Assembly (NCBI GenBank): GCA_003542955.1
Contig: DPJP01000064.1
Coordinates: 4,746-12,169 of the forward strand
From: Armatimonadota bacterium
Lineage (GTDB): Bacteria; Armatimonadota; Zipacnadia; Zipacnadales; UBA11051
Length of the DNA stretch: 7,424 nt
Direction: 5' to 3'
Shown here: positions 6,192 to 7,424 of the stretch, in pieces
How the letters are laid out: each line of letters starts with the position of its first letter
How positions within the stretch are numbered: the first letter of the stretch is position 1
Program-made: the position numbers and the translations under genes
The notes under the pieces: model-generated
Told to the model about the DNA's origin: nothing
The model's database searches: none
Seen by the model: the letters and a program-made list of their open reading frames with translations, nothing else

Positions 6192-7247
6192 TCAGAGCAG
6201 CAGCAGCACCGCGGCCACCGTGCCCACCAGGAGCAGCGTTGCCCCGGCCAGGCAACCCGCGCTCGACCGCGGAAAGCGCCAGTTGCGGCCGAGGGTCGCG
6301 TTGCCGAGGCCCAGAATGCGCCGGGTCGTCGGCTCCAGCAAGCAGGCGAAGTAGTCATCAGTCGCGATTGCCATGTCCACGGGTCCACGGAACTCCAGCA
6401 GCGCCATCCTGTCTTTCGTGTTGACACCGTCGTAGCGGACCTGCCAGTCCTTCGACGATGTCGGCCTCGACGTCTTCTCCCAGAAGTCCTGTCCCCACAC
6501 GACCTGCCCATCGACGAAGCGCACCCGCCCCACGATGCACTCGTAGCTCGCACCGCAGTCGATGCACCACACCGGCCGTGTGGCCGGGTCAACGGGGACT
6601 GCGATCGCTCCGCGGCAGCCACGCGACGGGCAGGCGAGGAAGGCAAACTGCGGCGACGGCTCCGGTTGCGGTCCGGGGACCATCGGGAGCACGCGGATGT
6701 CGGTGCCGCAGTAGAGACACACGGCGCCGGGCCCCGCCGCCGGCGCACCGCAGGCAGGGCACCGGCCCTGTCGCGGCGGGATGACATGGTCGGTCCAGTG
6801 CGCCCGCCGGGTGAGTGCCTCGAAGACCGTGCATGCCTGCACGCCGTCGGAGGCCGGCCAGCCCGGCCTCAGCCGGCCCTCGAGCATGTACCACAGCAGC
6901 CACGCCGGCCCGTACGGCCCCCACCGGTCGCCGTTGTCATCCCAGACGAGCCAGCGCGGCCCCGGGCCCGATTCCACACCGGGGGTGCCGGCGACGACCG
7001 CCTCGATGGCGCCGCGAATCGCCCGGCGAGCCGAGACGGTGTGCGTGCCGCTGGATGCGCGCCAGCCGGGATGGAGACGTCCCTCGATGACACCCTTCTG
7101 CAGGATGGATGGGGTGTACGGCCCCCCCGTGCGCCCGTCGGCTGTCTTCACCGTCCATGACGGGCAGCGCCGCCTCCCCCACTGGTCGACCCGCTGCTCG
7201 AGAGCATCAACGCGCGAAGGTCCCTGCTGGTCGGTGTCTGATGACAT
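6192..7247 (-). CDS. Tail-anchored membrane protein with two GYF_2-like repeats and two zinc-ribbon motifs (paralogue 1 of 2)
   Basis: 351 residues, first gene of the presumed operon. The ATG at 7247 has GGTGAG 5 nt upstream, the same ribosome-binding core as its partner. Order of parts: a hydrophilic N-terminus of about 28 residues; GYF_2-like repeat 1 (~30-77), which is degenerate (GGPY instead of WGPY); repeat 2 (~98-145), containing RWGPYGPAWLLWY, identical to the partner; zinc ribbon CPAC/CLYC (C163, C166, C177, C180); a Pro-rich linker; a second Cys set, CPSRGC and CIDC (C206, C211, C228, C231); a beta-rich module (~266-325, KDWQVRYDG, ALLEFRGPVDM, NATLGRNW); and a terminal membrane helix, 332-351, ending VGTVAAVLLLL. 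Every part lines up with the 338-residue neighbour, so this is a tandem duplication. GYF_2-like domains usually bind peptides or other proteins, so a scaffold role at the inner membrane face is plausible; that is inference. No catalytic residues are recognised. Confidence 0.87.
   Translation of the reverse strand: MSSDTDQQGPSRVDALEQRVDQWGRRRCPSWTVKTADGRTGGPYTPSILQKGVIEGRLHPGWRASSGTHTVSARRAIRGAIEAVVAGTPGVESGPGPRWLVWDDNGDRWGPYGPAWLLWYMLEGRLRPGWPASDGVQACTVFEALTRRAHWTDHVIPPRQGRCPACGAPAAGPGAVCLYCGTDIRVLPMVPGPQPEPSPQFAFLACPSRGCRGAIAVPVDPATRPVWCIDCGASYECIVGRVRFVDGQVVWGQDFWEKTSRPTSSKDWQVRYDGVNTKDRMALLEFRGPVDMAIATDDYFACLLEPTTRRILGLGNATLGRNWRFPRSSAGCLAGATLLLVGTVAAVLLLL
6201..6257 (-). repeat. Direct repeat, copy 2 (3' end of the 351-aa gene)
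   Basis: Partner of 5161-5217, at an offset of 1040 nt. A second conserved block, 6874-6926 against 5831-5883 (47 of 53 identical), covers the GPYGPAWLLWY part of the second GYF_2-like repeat. Confidence 0.85.
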
Positions 7248-7345
7248 TGTCTCTCACCCGTCGGCAAGCGCTACACTGTCCCTGGAGTATTCGTGACCGT
7301 CGCGCTCGTCTCCTTGCCATACTCGGAATATGCCTCGCCTGATCA
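7248..7345 (-). promoter_or_regulatory. Upstream region of the paralogue operon
   Basis: This stretch carries the leader of the 351-aa gene, with its GGTGAG ribosome binding site at 7253-7258. I found no -35/-10 pair with acceptable spacing, so the promoter is not placed. A short minus-strand frame (GEAYSEYGKETSATVTNT, ending at a TAG about 25 nt before the ATG) has no start codon and an upstream stop; it is noted only because its composition is protein-like. Confidence 0.35.
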
Positions 7346-7424
7346 GGGAGGAGCCTCGTCCCGGAGCCCCTGCCCGGGAAGGAGCATCATCCCGCAGCCG
7401 CTGCCCGGGGAGGGGCCTCACGAG
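7346..7424. repeat. Imperfect GC-rich tandem repeat, 30-31-nt period, open at the right edge
   Basis: Unit 1 (7346-7375) and unit 2 (7376-7406) share a GGGA-GGAGC-TC-TCCCG-AGCC-CTGCCC framework. Unit 3 starts at 7407 with GGGGAGGGGCCTCACGAG and is cut by the window end. Units of 30 and 31 nt shift the frame between copies, which argues against a coding repeat. On the minus strand the units read in part as LPGQ-LRD-AP, but no frame carries a supported start. It lies about 100 nt upstream of the 351-aa gene and could belong to a dispersed intergenic family. Confidence 0.6.

Noticed and set aside
5743..6354. Plus-strand 203-codon frame across both paralogues
   Set aside because: It spans the gap between two clear minus-strand genes and has no domain features.
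6666..7296. Plus-strand frames of 164 and 171 codons
   Set aside because: Both are antisense to the zinc-ribbon/GYF_2-like coding region; the Cys pairs and WGPY repeats prove the minus frame.
7330..7424. Possible plus-strand start codon at 7330 reading into the tandem repeat
   Set aside because: There is no ribosome binding site, the repeat units shift frame, and the peptide is Arg/Pro/Gly low complexity.
7346..7424. CRISPR array
   Set aside because: The units are contiguous and imperfect, with no unique spacers between constant repeats.

Overview
The window is GC-rich bacterial DNA with an accessory-genome look. Its genes have SD-led starts, Sec-type signal peptides, a large secreted heparinase/lyase-like enzyme and GYF_2-like zinc-ribbon membrane proteins. 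This mix is what I would expect from polysaccharide-degrading, high-GC lineages such as Armatimonadota, Planctomycetota or Hydrogenedentota. That placement is inference; no marker gene is present to fix the phylum.

Layout from left to right. (1) Bases 1-376, minus strand: the first 125 codons of a secreted protein that runs off the left edge, with a signal peptide and a beta-sandwich, carbohydrate-binding-like N-terminus. (2) Bases 377-755: no convincing gene; it holds the divergent promoter region of gene 1. (3) Bases 756-1001, plus: a broken chimera whose N-terminus looks like a signal peptide and whose C-terminus is the last helix-turn-helix of an AraC-family regulator. (4) Bases 1031-1127: a 97-nt near-perfect inverted repeat that resembles a REP/MITE element. 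(5) Bases 1231-1251: a perfect 8-bp hairpin in the leader of the next gene. (6) Bases 1273-5136, plus: a 1287-aa secreted multidomain protein. It has a GH67/GH20-type accessory N-domain, a heparinase II/III-like alpha/alpha toroid, a beta-sandwich, a CBM-like segment and a C-terminal beta-propeller with two FG-GAP-type calcium loops. (7) Bases 5155-6171 and 6192-7247, minus: two tandem paralogues. Each has two GYF_2-like repeats, two zinc-ribbon-like CxxC sets, a small beta-rich module and one C-terminal membrane helix. They sit 20 nt apart and are presumably one operon. (8) Bases 7248-7424: the operon's upstream region, with an imperfect 30-31-nt tandem repeat running off the right edge.

Working picture. 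The two secreted proteins at the left fit extracellular polysaccharide binding and breakdown, and the broken AraC fragment between them may be what is left of a local regulator. The paired GYF_2-like/zinc-ribbon proteins converge on the lyase-like gene and need not share its function. They are the least explained part of the window and the best candidate for an undescribed two-component membrane-tethered system. No RNA genes, CRISPR arrays or transposase genes were seen.
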